A stretch of DNA of 64,000 nucleotides, from assembly GCA_004295565.1 (NCBI GenBank), contig AP019416.1, forward strand, positions 1,674,001 through 1,738,000. The letters are read 5' to 3'. A model generated the notes under the pieces. The model saw only the letters and a list, made by a program, of their open reading frames with translations, was not told where the DNA came from and did no database searches. This document shows positions 40,619 through 51,928 of this stretch, one piece after another; the stretch's first letter is position 1; each line of letters starts with the position of its first letter. The DNA comes from Vreelandella olivaria. Lineage in GTDB: Bacteria > Pseudomonadota > Gammaproteobacteria > Pseudomonadales > Halomonadaceae. A program made the position numbers and the translations under genes.

Positions 40619-42580
40619 TTGTTTAAAACGATATCTAGGCAGCTAACGCTGGCCGCGCTCGCACTTATGCTACTGATGGCCGCCAGTATCTATGCCGTGA
40701 TGGCGTGGCGTGGTCAACCGCTGGTAATTGAAGCAAGCCAGTCGTTGGTGGATCGAACAGGCGGTTCGATAGTCAACGCTTTGGACGCGCAGTTATCGCG
40801 GGTTGAGGGCAACACCTCGAGCCTTGCTGCGTTGGCTGAGTCGTTACCCCGTGATGAAGCGCTTTATTTACAAGCCTTCCCAAGAGTGGTGGATGATAAT
40901 GGCAATAGCGCTATTGCGGGCGGCGGTATCTGGCCAGAACCTGGGGCATTTGAGTCGGGCGTTGAACGGTTTAGTTTCTTTTGGGCGAGGAATTCTCAAG
41001 GCGATCTTGATTTTCTCGATGACTATAACGCTGCCGATATCGCACCGTATCAGGAAGAGGAGTGGTACAGCAGTGCGCGTGGCGCTGAACCCGGGCAGTG
41101 CGTATGGTCCACGGCGTATCGCGACCCGACGACAGGCGTGGCCATGGTGACCTGCAGCGTCCCTTACTATCTTGACGATGAGTTTGCGGGCGTGGCCACC
41201 ATTGATATGCAGCTCGATGGTGTTGCCGAGTTCTTAACTGAAAACGGTGGCGCAACCGGTGGTTATGCGTTTGTGCTGGATAGTGCGGGCAATGTGATTC
41301 ACTTCCCGGTGCTGATCTGGAAACGGACGAGATGCAAGGGTTGGCGAACTTTACGAACAGTATGCCTTGGTTGCAGCCCGTAATTGATGGCCTTAATGAA
41401 GGGCGCGACGAAATCAGCGTTGAGACCGCAGGGGTGCTGGATGCTCCCGCCTCAGTCCGGTTATTTGATATGCAAGATACCGGTTGGACGCTGGGCTTAA
41501 TGACACCCCAGGAGGAAGTGACGGCGCTGGCGCGCACGTTAACGCGTGATTTGCTGGTTGTCATTCTGCCCCTGTTAGCGCTGTTGCTTGCACTTGGTTG
41601 GTGGGGCGGCCGCATCCTGTTGCGGCAAATTCGCAGTACCACCCTGCAGATTGACCAGTTAGGGCAGGGTGGCTCTAGTCGTGAGCTGACTATTTATCGC
41701 GATGATGAGATTGGCGAGCTACGCAGCGCTGTAAACCGCTACTCGGATAAATTGCAGCATCTGTTTGGCGACGTGCGCAGCGTAGCGGATGCCATCGCCA
41801 GTGAATCGACGGAAATTGCCGCGGGTAATACCGAGCTTTCCAGCCGCACCGAGCAGCAGGCGGCGTCGTTGCAAGACCTCTTCCACGATGGAAGAGATGG
41901 CTGCGACGGTGAAGCGCAACGCTGACAACGCCCAAGAGGCAGATCAGCGGGCGAAGGAGTCAGCGGAAAAAGTCAAACAAGGTGGTGAGCAGGTATCGCG
42001 GCTGGCGCAATCCATGGAAGCGATCAACGAAAGCTCTACTGAGGTTTCGTCGATAGTCGATGTGATTGAAAACATTGCCTTCCAAACCAATATATTGGCG
42101 CTAAATGCCTCCGTTGAGGCAGCGCGTGCGGGTGAGCATGGCCGTGGGTTTGCTGTGGTGGCCAGCGAAGTTCGCGAGCTGGCTTCACGCAGTGCTGCCT
42201 CTGCCAGAAACATTAATGGGCTGATTAAAACCACCTCTGAGCAGATTGCCACCGGTAGTGGCTATGCTCAGGCAGCTGAATCTGCCATGAAAGACATAGT
42301 GGTGGCGATTGAAGAGGTAACCGCGCGGATTAGTGAAATCAGCCAAGCGTCTGGCGAGCAGACTAACGGCATTGACGAGATCAACCGGGCGGTTACCCAA
42401 ATGGACACGGTAACTCAACAGAACGCCGGCTTGGTCAGCCAGGCCGCTGGTGCTGCCAATGAGCTGTCGCTCCAGGCCCAGCGCTTGAAAGGGTTGCTGG
42501 ATGAGTTTCATGGCAATTCTCAAGCGGCTTCGCTGCCAAACGAGATGAAGGCACCAAACGAAAGGTATCAATTAACATAG
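40619..42580 (+). CDS. Methyl-accepting chemotaxis protein with dCache-type sensor
   Basis: A chemoreceptor of about 655 residues. The start is TTG at 40619 with AAGGGG upstream, leading into an N-terminal membrane helix ([15 protein letters not shown]). A large periplasmic sensor (about residues 40-290, dCache-like, with [20 protein letters not shown]) is followed by a second helix ([18 protein letters not shown]), HAMP and the signalling domain. The hairpin tip is conserved ([35 protein letters not shown] split). Frame breaks lie near 41315 and 41877. No CheR-binding pentapeptide is seen at the C terminus. It sits between parE and parC, with a terminator after it. Confidence 0.92.
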
Positions 42581-42616
42581 CGAGCCATGTTAAGTGGCCG
42601 CGCGTCCGCTTATCAG

Positions 42617-42638
42617 CCGCCCCGACTGGGGCGGTTTT
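42617..42638 (+). terminator. Rho-independent terminator after the chemoreceptor gene
   Basis: CCGCCCC (42617-42623) pairs with GGGGCGG (42628-42634) around a GACT loop, followed by four T. It should separate the chemoreceptor transcript from parC, which starts 17 bases later. Confidence 0.85.
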
Positions 42639-42654
42639 GTTGTCAAGGTAGGAT

Positions 42655-44895
42655 ATGATCGACATGGATATTCAAGTAGCGGAGGGAGACGTCGAACAAC
42701 TCTCCCTGCGTGACTACACCGAAAAAAGCGTACCTCGACTACTCGATGTACGTGATTCTAGACCGCGCCTTGCCCAATATTGGCGACGGTATGAAACCCG
42801 TGCAGCGGCGGATTATTTACGCCATGCGCGAGCTGGCGCTGCACGCCAACGCCAAGTACAAAAAGTCGGCGCGTACCGTCGGTGATGTGCTGGGTAAATT
42901 CCACCCCATGGTGACAGCGCCTGCTACGAAGCCATGGTGCTGATGGCTCAGCCGTTCAGTTACCGCTATCCGCTGGTGGATGGCCAGGGCAACTGGGGGA
43001 GTCCCGACGATCCGAAATCCTTTGCCGCCATGCGCTACACCGAGGCCAAGCTCTCCAAGTTTGCCGAAGTGCTGCTCGGCGAACTGGGCCAAGGCACCGT
43101 CGACTGGGTGCCCAACTTCGACGGCACCATGCAGGAGCCCCTGGTACTGCCTGCAAAGCTGCCCCATGTACTGCTCAACGGCGGTACCGGGATTGCCGTG
43201 GGTATGGCCACCGATATTCCGCCGCACAATGTGTCGGAAATTGTCGAAGCCACCTGCCATCTGTTGCGCAATCCCAAGGCCACCACCGCCGATCTGATGG
43301 AGTTCGTGCCCGCGCCGGATTTTCCCACCGATGCGGAAATCATTACCCCGCCTGCGGATCTGCGTAAGCTCTACGAATCCGGCCGGGGCTCGGTAAAACT
43401 GCGTGCTCGCTATGAGCGCGAAGAGTCCAATATTGTGATTACCTCGGTGCCCTATCAGGTCAGCGGTGCCAAGGTGCTGGAGCAGATTGCGGCGCAAATG
43501 CAGGCCAAAAAGCTGCCCATGGTGGCGGATCTGCGCGATGAGTCGACCCACGAAGAGCCCACCCGCCTGGTCATTGAGCCGCGCTCCAACCGCATCGACG
43601 TTGAATCGCTGATGGCCCACCTGTTCGCCACGACGGATCTGGAAAAGAACGTGCGGGTGAACATGAACGTGATTGGCCTGGATGGCCGCCCGCGGGTGAT
43701 GCCGCTGCCCGAAATGCTGGGTGAGTGGCTGCAGTTCCGTCGTAGTACGGTGCGCCGCCGGTTGGAGCACCGTCTGGGCAAAGTCGAAGATCGCCTGCAT
43801 ATCCTCGAAGGCCTGCTAATTGCCTACCTGGATCTGGACGAGGTGATCCGCATTATTCGTGAAGAGGATGATCCCAAAGCGTCGCTGATAGCGGCCTTTA
43901 GCCTCTCGGAGCGTCAAGCGGAGGCGATTCTAGAGCTACGCCTGCGTCACCTGGCCAAGCTCGAAGAGATGAAAATTCGCGGCGAGCAGGATGAGCTGGA
44001 GAAAGAGCGCAAGTATTTAGAAGGTCTGTTAGGCAGCGAAGCCAAGCTCACCACCCTGATCGAAAAAGAGATTCGTGCGGCGGGTAAAGAGCACGGTGAC
44101 GAACGCCGTTCACCGCTGGTCGAGCGCGAAGAGTCCAAGGCGCTCTCTGAAGTCGAACTGTTGGGCGCTGACCCGATTACCGTGGTGCTCTCTGACAAAG
44201 GCTGGATTCGTGCGGCCAAGGGGCATGATATTGACCCCGAAGGGCTCTCCTATAAAGCCGGGGATAGCTTCCAATTGGCGGCGAAAGGTAAAACCAACCA
44301 GCCGCTGGTGCTGCTGGATGACACTGGGCGAGCCTATACGCTATCGGCACATAACCTGCCCAGTGCCCGGGGGCAGGGTGAACCGGTGACCGGGCGCGCT
44401 AATGTCGCCGCCGGGGCGAAAATGGCAGGGCTGATGTTTGCGCCACCCGAACGACGCTTTGTGCTCGCTACCGACGGCGGCTACGGCTTTGTGGCGCGCC
44501 TCGATACGCTCACCGGTAAAAACAAAGCCGGTAAAGCGGTGCTTAGCCTGCCCAAGGGCTGCAATGTTATGGCGCCGGTTGAAGTGCCTGAGGGCGACGA
44601 GCTGTGGGTGGCCTCGGTTTCAAACGAAGGCCGACTCCTGCTGTTCCCCTTGGAGCAATTACCCGAGATGTCGAAAGGTAAGGGCAATAAAATGCTCGAT
44701 ATCCCCGGCCCGCGCGCCGCCCGCCGGGAGGAGTTTGTTACCGGCATTGTGGTGCTTGCTGCTAGTGACGCGCTGATGATTCATGCCGGTAAGCGCAAGC
44801 TAACCCTAAAAGCCGACGATCTGGCCTATTATCGCGGCGAGCGTGGCCGACGCGGCAGCAAGCTGCCCCGAGGATTCCAAAAGTTGACCGTTTAG
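42655..44895 (+). CDS. parC: DNA topoisomerase IV subunit A
   Basis: The DNA-cleaving subunit, about 748 residues. The frame is broken near 42730 and near 42905. Repaired, the region reads [15 protein letters not shown], then the quinolone-resistance region around [13 protein letters not shown], where the serine and the glutamate two codons on appear wild-type, and the catalytic tyrosine in AMRYTEAKL. The C-terminal beta-pinwheel is present and shorter than in GyrA. ATG 42655 or 42664 could be the start; AGGTAGGA lies just upstream. Confidence 0.95.
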
Positions 44896-44909
44896 AGGCA
44901 GGAGAGTAA

Positions 44910-45836
44910 ATGATGGCAGGCGGTGACTTGATCCTAACCGTATTAGCGGCGCGTTTATCCGCAGATATTCAATCCCAGGTAGATGCACTGATCGTGCAGT
45001 TTGGCCTACAAGAAAAGAGCACCCAGCGCCTTGCCGACGCCTCGTTACAGCAGAATAAGTGCATCGACTGTATTGAGTACCGTCTGGTAGGTGAGGTGGA
45101 TATTGAAGCTGTCCGCAATGCGGCATTGGTACTGAGCGAAACCCTGAGTGTCGATATTGTTGTCCAAGCGAATACCCGCGATCACGTTCAGCCCCGTTTG
45201 GTGTGTTTCGATATGGACTCTACGCTGATCAAAGCTGAAGTGATTGACGAACTGGCCCGCCGCCACGGCGTGGGGATGAAGTCGCTGAAGTCACCGAGCG
45301 CGCCATGCGCGGCGAGCTGGATTTTAAGGCAAGCTTTCGGGAGCGGATGAGCAAACTGGATGGTTTGGATGAGTCCGTGCTGGCGGAGATCGCTGAGGAA
45401 CTACCGCTTATGGAAGGCGTAGAGCGCTTAATGGCCAACCTGAAACGCCTAGGCTATCGCACTGTGATTCTCTCCGGCGGCTTTACCTACTTTGCTCGCC
45501 ACTTGCAGAAGAAGCTGGGCTTTGACGAGATCCATGCCAACGAGCTGGTCATCGAAAATGGCAAGGTAACCGGCGAGGTAAGCGAACCGATCGTCGATGC
45601 TGAACGCAAAGCCGCACTATTGGAGTCCATTGCGTTAAGAGAAGGTTTTACGCTGGATCAAACGATCGCTGTGGGTGACGGCGCCAACGATCTGAAAATG
45701 CTCGCCAAAGCGGGTATGGGGGTTGCGTTTCGCGCCAAACCTCTGGTGCGCCCAGGCGCGCCAAGCGATATCGTCGGTGGGCCTTGACGGTGTGCTCTAT
45801 CTGCTGGGCTACCATCAGCGAGATTTAACGTCGTAA
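44910..45836 (+). CDS. serB: Phosphoserine phosphatase
   Basis: A HAD phosphatase of about 308 residues making serine from phosphoserine. An AGGAG site precedes ATG 44910. After an ACT-like N-terminal region comes motif I, CFDMDSTLIKAEVIDELA, then ILSGGFTYFA (motif II) and AVGDGANDLKML (motif IV). Breaks lie near 45277 and 45755; the second hides the real C terminus SSVGLDGVLYLLGYHQRD. The stop is at 45834-45836, within the start of a bidirectional terminator. Confidence 0.94.
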
Positions 45837-45868
45837 AAAAGGCGGTGCCACTGGGCACCGCCTTTTTT
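45836..45868. terminator. Bidirectional Rho-independent terminator
   Basis: GGCGGTGCC (45841-45849) and GGCACCGCC (45854-45862) flank a 4-base loop, with A tracts before and T tracts after. It ends serB (plus) and the mrp operon (minus). Confidence 0.95.
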
Positions 45869-45884
45869 ATATGTTTTAGTGCCT

Positions 45885-46280
45885 CTATTCGTTTTTAGCC
45901 ATGGCCTTTATCCGGTGGGGTACCGGCTTATCGCCGACTTCTTCTGGACGCAGCTCTACCGGCTTACCCTGGGTTTTATCAGCGTGCTTTAAGCGCAGGT
46001 GCAGGCCAGATTTGGCCAGCAGGTGCGCGCTCACCGGAGCAGTAATAAACAGGAAGAGTGTAATCAGCAACTCTTGAGCATCCGGTTTACCGTCAATGCT
46101 CCAGAAGTACAGCATCGAAGCGATCAGCATGCAGCCGATGCCCAGGGTGGTGGCCTTGGTAGGGCCATGCAGGCGCATATAGAAATCGCGCAGGTGGGCC
46201 ATCCCCAGTGAGCCGATAAACACAAAGATACCGCCAGCGATCAGTAGCAGTGAAATAAGCGCTTCAATGATTACGTGCAT
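45885..46280 (-). CDS. mrpG: Na+/H+ antiporter subunit G
   Basis: An intact 131-residue subunit with three membrane helices; start 46280 (MHVIIEALISLLLIAGG) with GGGGAG six bases upstream. The conserved core is GSLGMAHLRDFYMRLHGPTKATTLG. The charged C-terminal tail (about 40 residues) is longer than in many relatives. It is the last gene of the mrp operon and required for the multi-subunit Na+/H+ antiporter in studied species. Confidence 0.93.
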   Translation of the reverse strand: MHVIIEALISLLLIAGGIFVFIGSLGMAHLRDFYMRLHGPTKATTLGIGCMLIASMLYFWSIDGKPDAQELLITLFLFITAPVSAHLLAKSGLHLRLKHADKTQGKPVELRPEEVGDKPVPHRIKAMAKNE

Positions 46281-46323
46281 AGCTCCCCCTGACGCATATC
46301 CACCATTCGATAGCTCATGTTCA

Positions 46324-46593
46324 TCATTCGATGATGTCTCCACGTAGAATATATTTGCATACCGCCACGGTGCTGATGAAACCAAGCATCGCAATCAGCA
46401 GCGCTGACTCGAAGTAGGTTTTACTGTTCAGCCATAGTCCCAGCAGCACGATCAGCGCTATCGAGTTGACGTACATGGTGTCGAGTGCCAGCACGCGGTC
46501 GGGCAGGCTGGGGCCAATGGTCAGCCGGTAGAGGTTCATCAACAGAGCCATCACCACCAGCGCTAAGGTGATATACAGCGCAATGCTCAACAT
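46324..46593 (-). CDS. mrpF: Na+/H+ antiporter subunit F
   Basis: An intact 89-residue subunit with three membrane helices. YRLTIGPSLPDRVLALDTM is the family motif. Its start overlaps the mrpE end by seven bases, indicating coupled translation. Part of the inner-membrane Mrp complex that exports sodium in exchange for protons. Confidence 0.95.
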   Translation of the reverse strand: MLSIALYITLALVVMALLMNLYRLTIGPSLPDRVLALDTMYVNSIALIVLLGLWLNSKTYFESALLIAMLGFISTVAVCKYILRGDIIE

Positions 46594-47084
46594 TCGTAAA
46601 TCTCCTTGAGGGGGCGCTCGTAGCGCTCACGAATCTGATTAATCAGCGCCTCCTCATCGTCCACGTTTAAGGCGTGAATCAGCAGTGACTTACCATCCAT
46701 GCGCAGATTGGCCGATACGGTGCCTGGCGTCAGGCTGATCGTGCTGGCCAGCAGCGTGATGGTGAAACGCTCTTCGAGCATGAGTGGGTATTCGATAAAG
46801 TGAGGCTTGACCCTGCGCCAGGGGTTGGCGATCAAATAAGCCACCTCAAAATTGGCGGTGATAATGTCGCCCAGTACACGGAAGATAAACCGCAGTAGGG
46901 CGAAAGGCTTAGCGATCAGTGGCCGTGCATCCCAAAAGCGGTGGGTCAGCAGGGGGATTAAAATAGCTAACGAGCCGCCCAGCACGAATTGTCCAAAGGC
47001 GTAGCTGCGTACTAACAGCAGCCACACGACCAGCAAAAGTAGCGATAATACAGGCGTGGGTAGCCAGGAACGCGGGGCGATCAT
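46587..47084 (-). CDS. mrpE: Na+/H+ antiporter subunit E
   Basis: An intact 165-residue subunit. Two N-terminal membrane helices lead to a cytoplasmic part with ISLTPGTVSANL and LLIHALNVDDEE, the MrpE/MnhE signature. It overlaps mrpD by four bases and mrpF by seven. Confidence 0.95.
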   Translation of the reverse strand: MIAPRSWLPTPVLSLLLLVVWLLLVRSYAFGQFVLGGSLAILIPLLTHRFWDARPLIAKPFALLRFIFRVLGDIITANFEVAYLIANPWRRVKPHFIEYPLMLEERFTITLLASTISLTPGTVSANLRMDGKSLLIHALNVDDEEALINQIRERYERPLKEIYEC

Positions 47085-48592
47085 TGAGCATCTCCAGCAG
47101 CATTGGGGAGTAGCGTGCGAATTAGCACCTGGGGGTTGGCTAGTTGTTCAGCCGTGGCTTGAGTGTAGCTGCTCACAGGCCCTGCCAGGGCGACTAATAG
47201 CGGTGCTGCGCTCAGTAGCCAGATAACGCCAAACCACTGACGACGGGGTAGCGGGGTGCCGCTGCTGGTGCCCCGGTGGCTGCGCCAAAACAGCGTCGAG
47301 CCCGCTCGGGAAAGGGCAATTAGCGAGGCTAAGCTGGTTAGCAGCAGCAGCGGCCAGAGCCACAGGCGCTGGGTGCCTTCAGCGGCATTAAGCATCAATG
47401 CCTTGCCGAAAGCGCCGGAAAAGGGCGGGACGCCTGCCACGGCGATAGCACCGACAAAGAACAGCATGGCGAGTGCTGCGCCCTGCACCATAGGGCGACC
47501 CTTGACCAAGCGCGTTCCCGCTTTACCACGCTGTAGGCCAATCATTTCGGCTAACAGAAACAGCCCCCGGTGATCAACGTCGTGTGGATCAGATAATAGA
47601 GTAGCGCAGAGACTGCCTGGGGTGAGCGCATGCCGATACCTGCCAGCAGCGTGCCTACCGATACCAGCACAAGGTAAGCCACCAGCAAGCGCAGATCCCG
47701 CGCGGCCATCACCTAACGCCAGCGGCTGCCAGGGTAGCAAGCGATAGCCACCAAACCCAGGGCTGTTCCAGCGCCTCCAAACCGCCAGCGCTATCGCCAA
47801 AAATAAGTGAGTAGACGCGCAGGATGGCGTAAATCCCCACTTTGGTCATAATGGCAAACAGCGCCGCTACGGGCGCGGGTGCCGAAGCGTAAGCTTTGGG
47901 CAGCCAGAAGTAGAGCGGCAGTATGGCGGCTTTTAAGCCAAACACGACCAACAGCATCAGTGCCCCTGCGCTTACTAAGCCGTTTCGCTCTGCCGGTAGT
48001 TCGGCGACACGAATCGCCATATCGGCCATATTGAGCGTACCCGTGGCGCCATACAGCACACCCACCGCAATCAGAAACAGCGAAGAGCCCGCCAGGTTAA
48101 GCACCACATAGTGCACGCTGGCCTGAATGCGTGCTTTGCCGCCGCCGTGCAGTAGCAGGGCGTAAGAAGCCAGCAGCAGAACTTCAAAGAAAACGAACAG
48201 GTTAAACAGATCACCGGTTAAAAAGGCGCCATTGATGCCCAGCAGTTGCCACTGAAAAGACCATGGAAGTTACTGCCTTTTTCGTCGTCACCGGCGCAGG
48301 CAAACACCACTGCGCCAACGGCCAGAATGGCGGTCAGCAGCAGCATTAACGCCGAGAGGCGATCCAGCACTAACACGATACCGAACGGGGCTTGCCAATC
48401 GCCCAGGGCGTAGTAAGTAATCTCTCCGCTGGCGGCTTGGCGTAATAAGCCAATCGCTACTAACAGCAGCAGTGCGGTGGCAGCAACGCTCACCGCGCGT
48501 TTGTAACGTACTAATCCCTGGCGCTGATAGAGCAGTAGAATGCCCGCCACTAACGGTAGAACAACAGGGAAAACAATCAGGTGCTGCATCAT
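47081..48592 (-). CDS. mrpD: Na+/H+ antiporter subunit D
   Basis: A NuoN/NuoM-like proton-channel subunit of about 503 residues. The proton-antiporter core is readable: GVVLVLDRLSALMLL-like region, AAILPLYFWLPKAYASAPAPVAALFAIMTKVGIYAI with the conserved lysine and proline, and GVPPFSGAFGKALML. Frame breaks lie near 48235, 47715 and 47560. The start at 48592 (tandem ATG codons) overlaps the mrpC stop. Confidence 0.92.
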
Positions 48593-48920
48593 TCTCGGTC
48601 TTCCTTTTACCGTCTACGTGGTCGTTCCCCACTTCACTGCGTGCCCGCATCGCCAGAATTACCACAAAGGCGGTCATGGCGAAGCCGATTACAATGGCGG
48701 TGAGCACCAGGGCCTGGGGGAGCGGGTCGGCATAGTTAGCTCCTTCAGACACAATAGCGGGGCCGTCAGTGGTCAGGCCGCCCATCGAAAACAGGAACAG
48801 ATTGACGGCGTAAGAGAGCAGAGTGAGACCTACCACCACCGGAAAGGTACGACCTCGCAAGGTCAAGTAGAGGCCACAGGCGGTCAATACCCCGGTGGTC
48901 ATTGCGTAGAGCAGTTCCAT
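48589..48920 (-). CDS. mrpC: Na+/H+ antiporter subunit C
   Basis: A NuoK-like subunit of about 110 residues with three membrane helices (GVLTACGLYLTLRG, VVVGLTLLSYAVNLFLFSMG, ALVLTAIVIGFAMTAFVVILA). The region before the end, DGKRKTEND in the present frame, has lost a base near 48605. The likely stop is the TGA at 48589-48591, inside the tandem ATG of mrpD. Its start overlaps the mrpAB stop by one base. Confidence 0.92.
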
Positions 48921-51757
48921 TAGCGAGGCTCCTTGGCTGCGGGCGTTGCAGTGTTGGCGTCAGCCTCTTTTTCCGAGGCTTCGGTCACCGGCCGATGTGC
49001 GGTCGTGACTTTGCCCAGGTTGGCAAGAATCATCAGCGTAGCGCCCACCACCGCTAAGTAGACACCCAGATCAAATAGCAGCGCGGTGGCCAGTTCAAAG
49101 GTACCGATGAGCGGTAGGGTGAAGTAACCGAATGCTGAAGTTAAAAACGGATGTCCGAACAGCCAGCTACCCAGCCCGGTGAGCGTAGCAATCGCTACTC
49201 CGATAACCGCCACGGGTTGGAAAGGGAAATCCAGGCGCTCTTGCGCCCACTCTACGCCCCGCGCCATATACAGCAGGATCAAGGCAACCGCGGTAATCAG
49301 CCCGGCAATAAAGCCGCCGCCAGGCTGGTTATGGCCGCGCAGGAAGATAAACGCAGAGACTAATAGCGCCAACGGCAATAGCGTCATGGAAATTGATGTG
49401 AGCACCGCTGGGTAACGGTCAGGCGACCATACCCGGCCTTCGCCGTCACTGTGAGGCATAAACAGGCGTAAGCGATTCAGTAGCTTAAAGATCGCCAGGC
49501 CCGCGATAGCCAGTACGGTGATTTCACCCAAGGTATCAAATCCCCGGAAGTCGACCAGAATCACGTTGACCACGTTGTAGCCGCCACCGCCCGGCTTGCT
49601 GTTCTCCACAAAGAAGCTGGAGATCGACAGCGTCTCCCGGGTCATGACCGCGTAGTTAAGGCTGGCGATCACCAAGCCTAGCGTACCTGCCAGCAGCATA
49701 TCGCGAACGTTGCGTAGTGGGCTGGATTCCCGCGGGGTCTTTTGCGGCAGGAAAAACAGCGCCAGCATTAGCAGAATCATGGTCACCACTTCCACTGAAA
49801 GCTGCGTAAGCGCCAGATCCGGTGCCGAGAAGCGCGCAAAGGTGAGGGCTACAAAGAGCCCGACCACCGAGAGCATCAGCAGTGAAATTAGCCGGTAGCG
49901 ATGGGTAGCGGCGGTAGCAATGCCACCAAACATCAACATGCCAGCACCTAAGATGAGAACTCCATCCAGCGCTTGATTGCCAGCAGCACCCGTTAAGTCA
50001 GTGATCTTAACCAGGCCAACCCCGCCCATCACTAGGGCGCCCAGCCAGAGCCAGCCCACGTAGCGCTGCAGCGAGTTGCCTTCCAGGGCAGCGATAAGTT
50101 GCTCGGCTCGGTAACCGATAGCAACAAGGATGCGTTCAAACACTCGGCGGGCGTCGACCCCTGCAAACTGCTGGGTAAACCGGCGCGCATCGCCATGTCG
50201 CCAATACAGCGCAATGCCGACGGCAAAGGCGAGCAGGCTCATAATGAGGGGCAGGTTCACGCCGTGCCAGATAGCCAGGTGGAAGTCGAGTGGGTTACCG
50301 ATCACCGCTTGGCTGGCGAGCGCTAACAATCCCGTTGCCATAAAGGCCGGGAATAGGCCGACCACGACACACAGCACAACTAATATTTCCACCGGCAGGC
50401 GCATCAGGTGGGGTGGCTCATGGGGCGATTTTGGAGGTGCTTCGCGGGCCGGTTTGAAGAAAACGGCGTGCACTAAACGCAGTGAATAGGCCACAGAAAG
50501 AATGCCACCGAGCGCCGCTAGCGCAGGTAATAACCAGCTCAATCCTCCCAGAACGGGGTTGCCAGCGCTTCGGTGAAGAACATCTCTTTGGATAAGAAAC
50601 CATTAAACAGCGGTACACCCGCCATCGCTGCCGCTGCCAGGGTGGTCAGTAGCGCCGTTACCGGCATGGCTTTTTTCAGGCCACCCAGCTGCTTTAGCTC
50701 CCGTGTGCCGGTTTCGTGATCGATAATGCCGGCACTCATAAACAGCGCGGCTTTAAAGGTGGCGTGATTGAGAATGTGAAACAGCGCAGCCAAAATCGCC
50801 ATGGGGCTGCCGATACCCAACAACACGGTAATCAAGCCTAAATGGCTAACAGTGGAGAACGCCAAAATACCTTTCAGATCGGTTTTCATCAGCGCAAACC
50901 AGGCGCCATATAGCATGGTGACGATACCGACCAGGGAAACGACCACGCTCCACAGCTCGCTACCCGCAATGGCAGGATGCAGACGCGCCATCAGGAAAAT
51001 GCCCGCTTTCACCATGGTGGCTGAGTGCAGATACGCCGATACCGGCGTGGGCGCCGCCATGGCATGGGGTAACCAAAAATGGAACGGGAACTGGGCCGAT
51101 TTGGTAAACGCCCCAGCAGCACTAACCCCAGCATTAGGGGATAGCGCGGGTCGGCAAGAATAACGTCACCGCTGGCCAATACATCGCCCATGTTGAAGCT
51201 GCCCGCCATATCGCCCAGCAGCAGTAGTCCTGCCAATAGTGCAAGGCCCCCGCACCGGTGACAGTAAGCGCCATACGAGCGCCTTTACGGGCGTCGCTGC
51301 GGTATGACCAAAAGCCAATCAACAGGAACGAGGAGAGGCTGGTTAATTCCCAGAACAGCCAGAGGAGAATCAGGTTGTCCGACATTGAAATACCCACCAT
51401 TGATGCCATAAATAGCATCAGGAAGGCGTAGAATCGGCCAAAGGGCTCATCTTTGGCTAAATAGTAGTGCGCATAAAGAATAATCAGCAGGCCAATGCCG
51501 AGTATTAGCAGATTGAACAGCAGCGATAGCCCATCCAGGCGAAACGCCAGGTTCAGTGCCAGTTCAGGCATCCAAGTGGCCGAAAAACGCAGTTGCTCGC
51601 CATCTAGCAGAGCTGGCACGTTGAGTAGCGTCATTACTAAGGCGGTAGCTGGCAGCACCGCCGTTGCGAGGGAACAGAAACTTCGCCCACGCTGTGCGGT
51701 GAGTGCCGGTACCAGTACGCCTAGCAGAGGCAATAAGGCTATCCAAAGCAGTGTCAT
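48920..51757 (-). CDS. mrpA: Na+/H+ antiporter subunit A with fused subunit B (group 2 Mrp)
   Basis: A very large membrane subunit of about 945 residues. The NuoL-like N-terminal half shows [63 protein letters not shown] (split) and [15 protein letters not shown]. The C-terminal portion continues past [14 protein letters not shown] into an MrpB domain with [18 protein letters not shown]. The A and B subunits are thus one chain, as in Pha-type group 2 systems. Frame breaks lie near 51258, 51105 and 50543. It is the first gene of the operon and divergent from a voltage-gated channel. Confidence 0.93.
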
Positions 51758-51839
51758 GGGGTCATCCAGCGGCTAAATAAAAAAGTCAAAAGGGTACCAA
51801 CAGGGCGCCTATAAAGGCGTTCTGGTGGCGCAGCATACA

Positions 51840-51866
51840 TCAAGTGAAACAACAGGATATCACTTG
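51840..51866. promoter_or_regulatory. Inverted repeat in the mrp/channel divergent promoter region
   Basis: CAAGTGA (51841-51847) and TCACTTG (51860-51866) are perfect 7-base arms 12 bases apart, in the middle of the 172-base gap. A TTTAGTATAAAG stretch around 51887-51898 could hold the -10 box for the channel gene. The repeat could serve as a shared operator; no regulator is encoded nearby. Confidence 0.45.
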
Positions 51867-51928
51867 TGTAGCAGGCGTGTAATTTTAGTATAAAGTGTGC
51901 GGATTAACCGTTGAGAGATTTTTGTTAC

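Noticed and set aside
42817-43800. A 327-codon open frame antisense to parC
   Set aside because: It lies wholly opposite a conserved gene and has the composition expected of a GC-rich shadow frame, with no recognisable domain.
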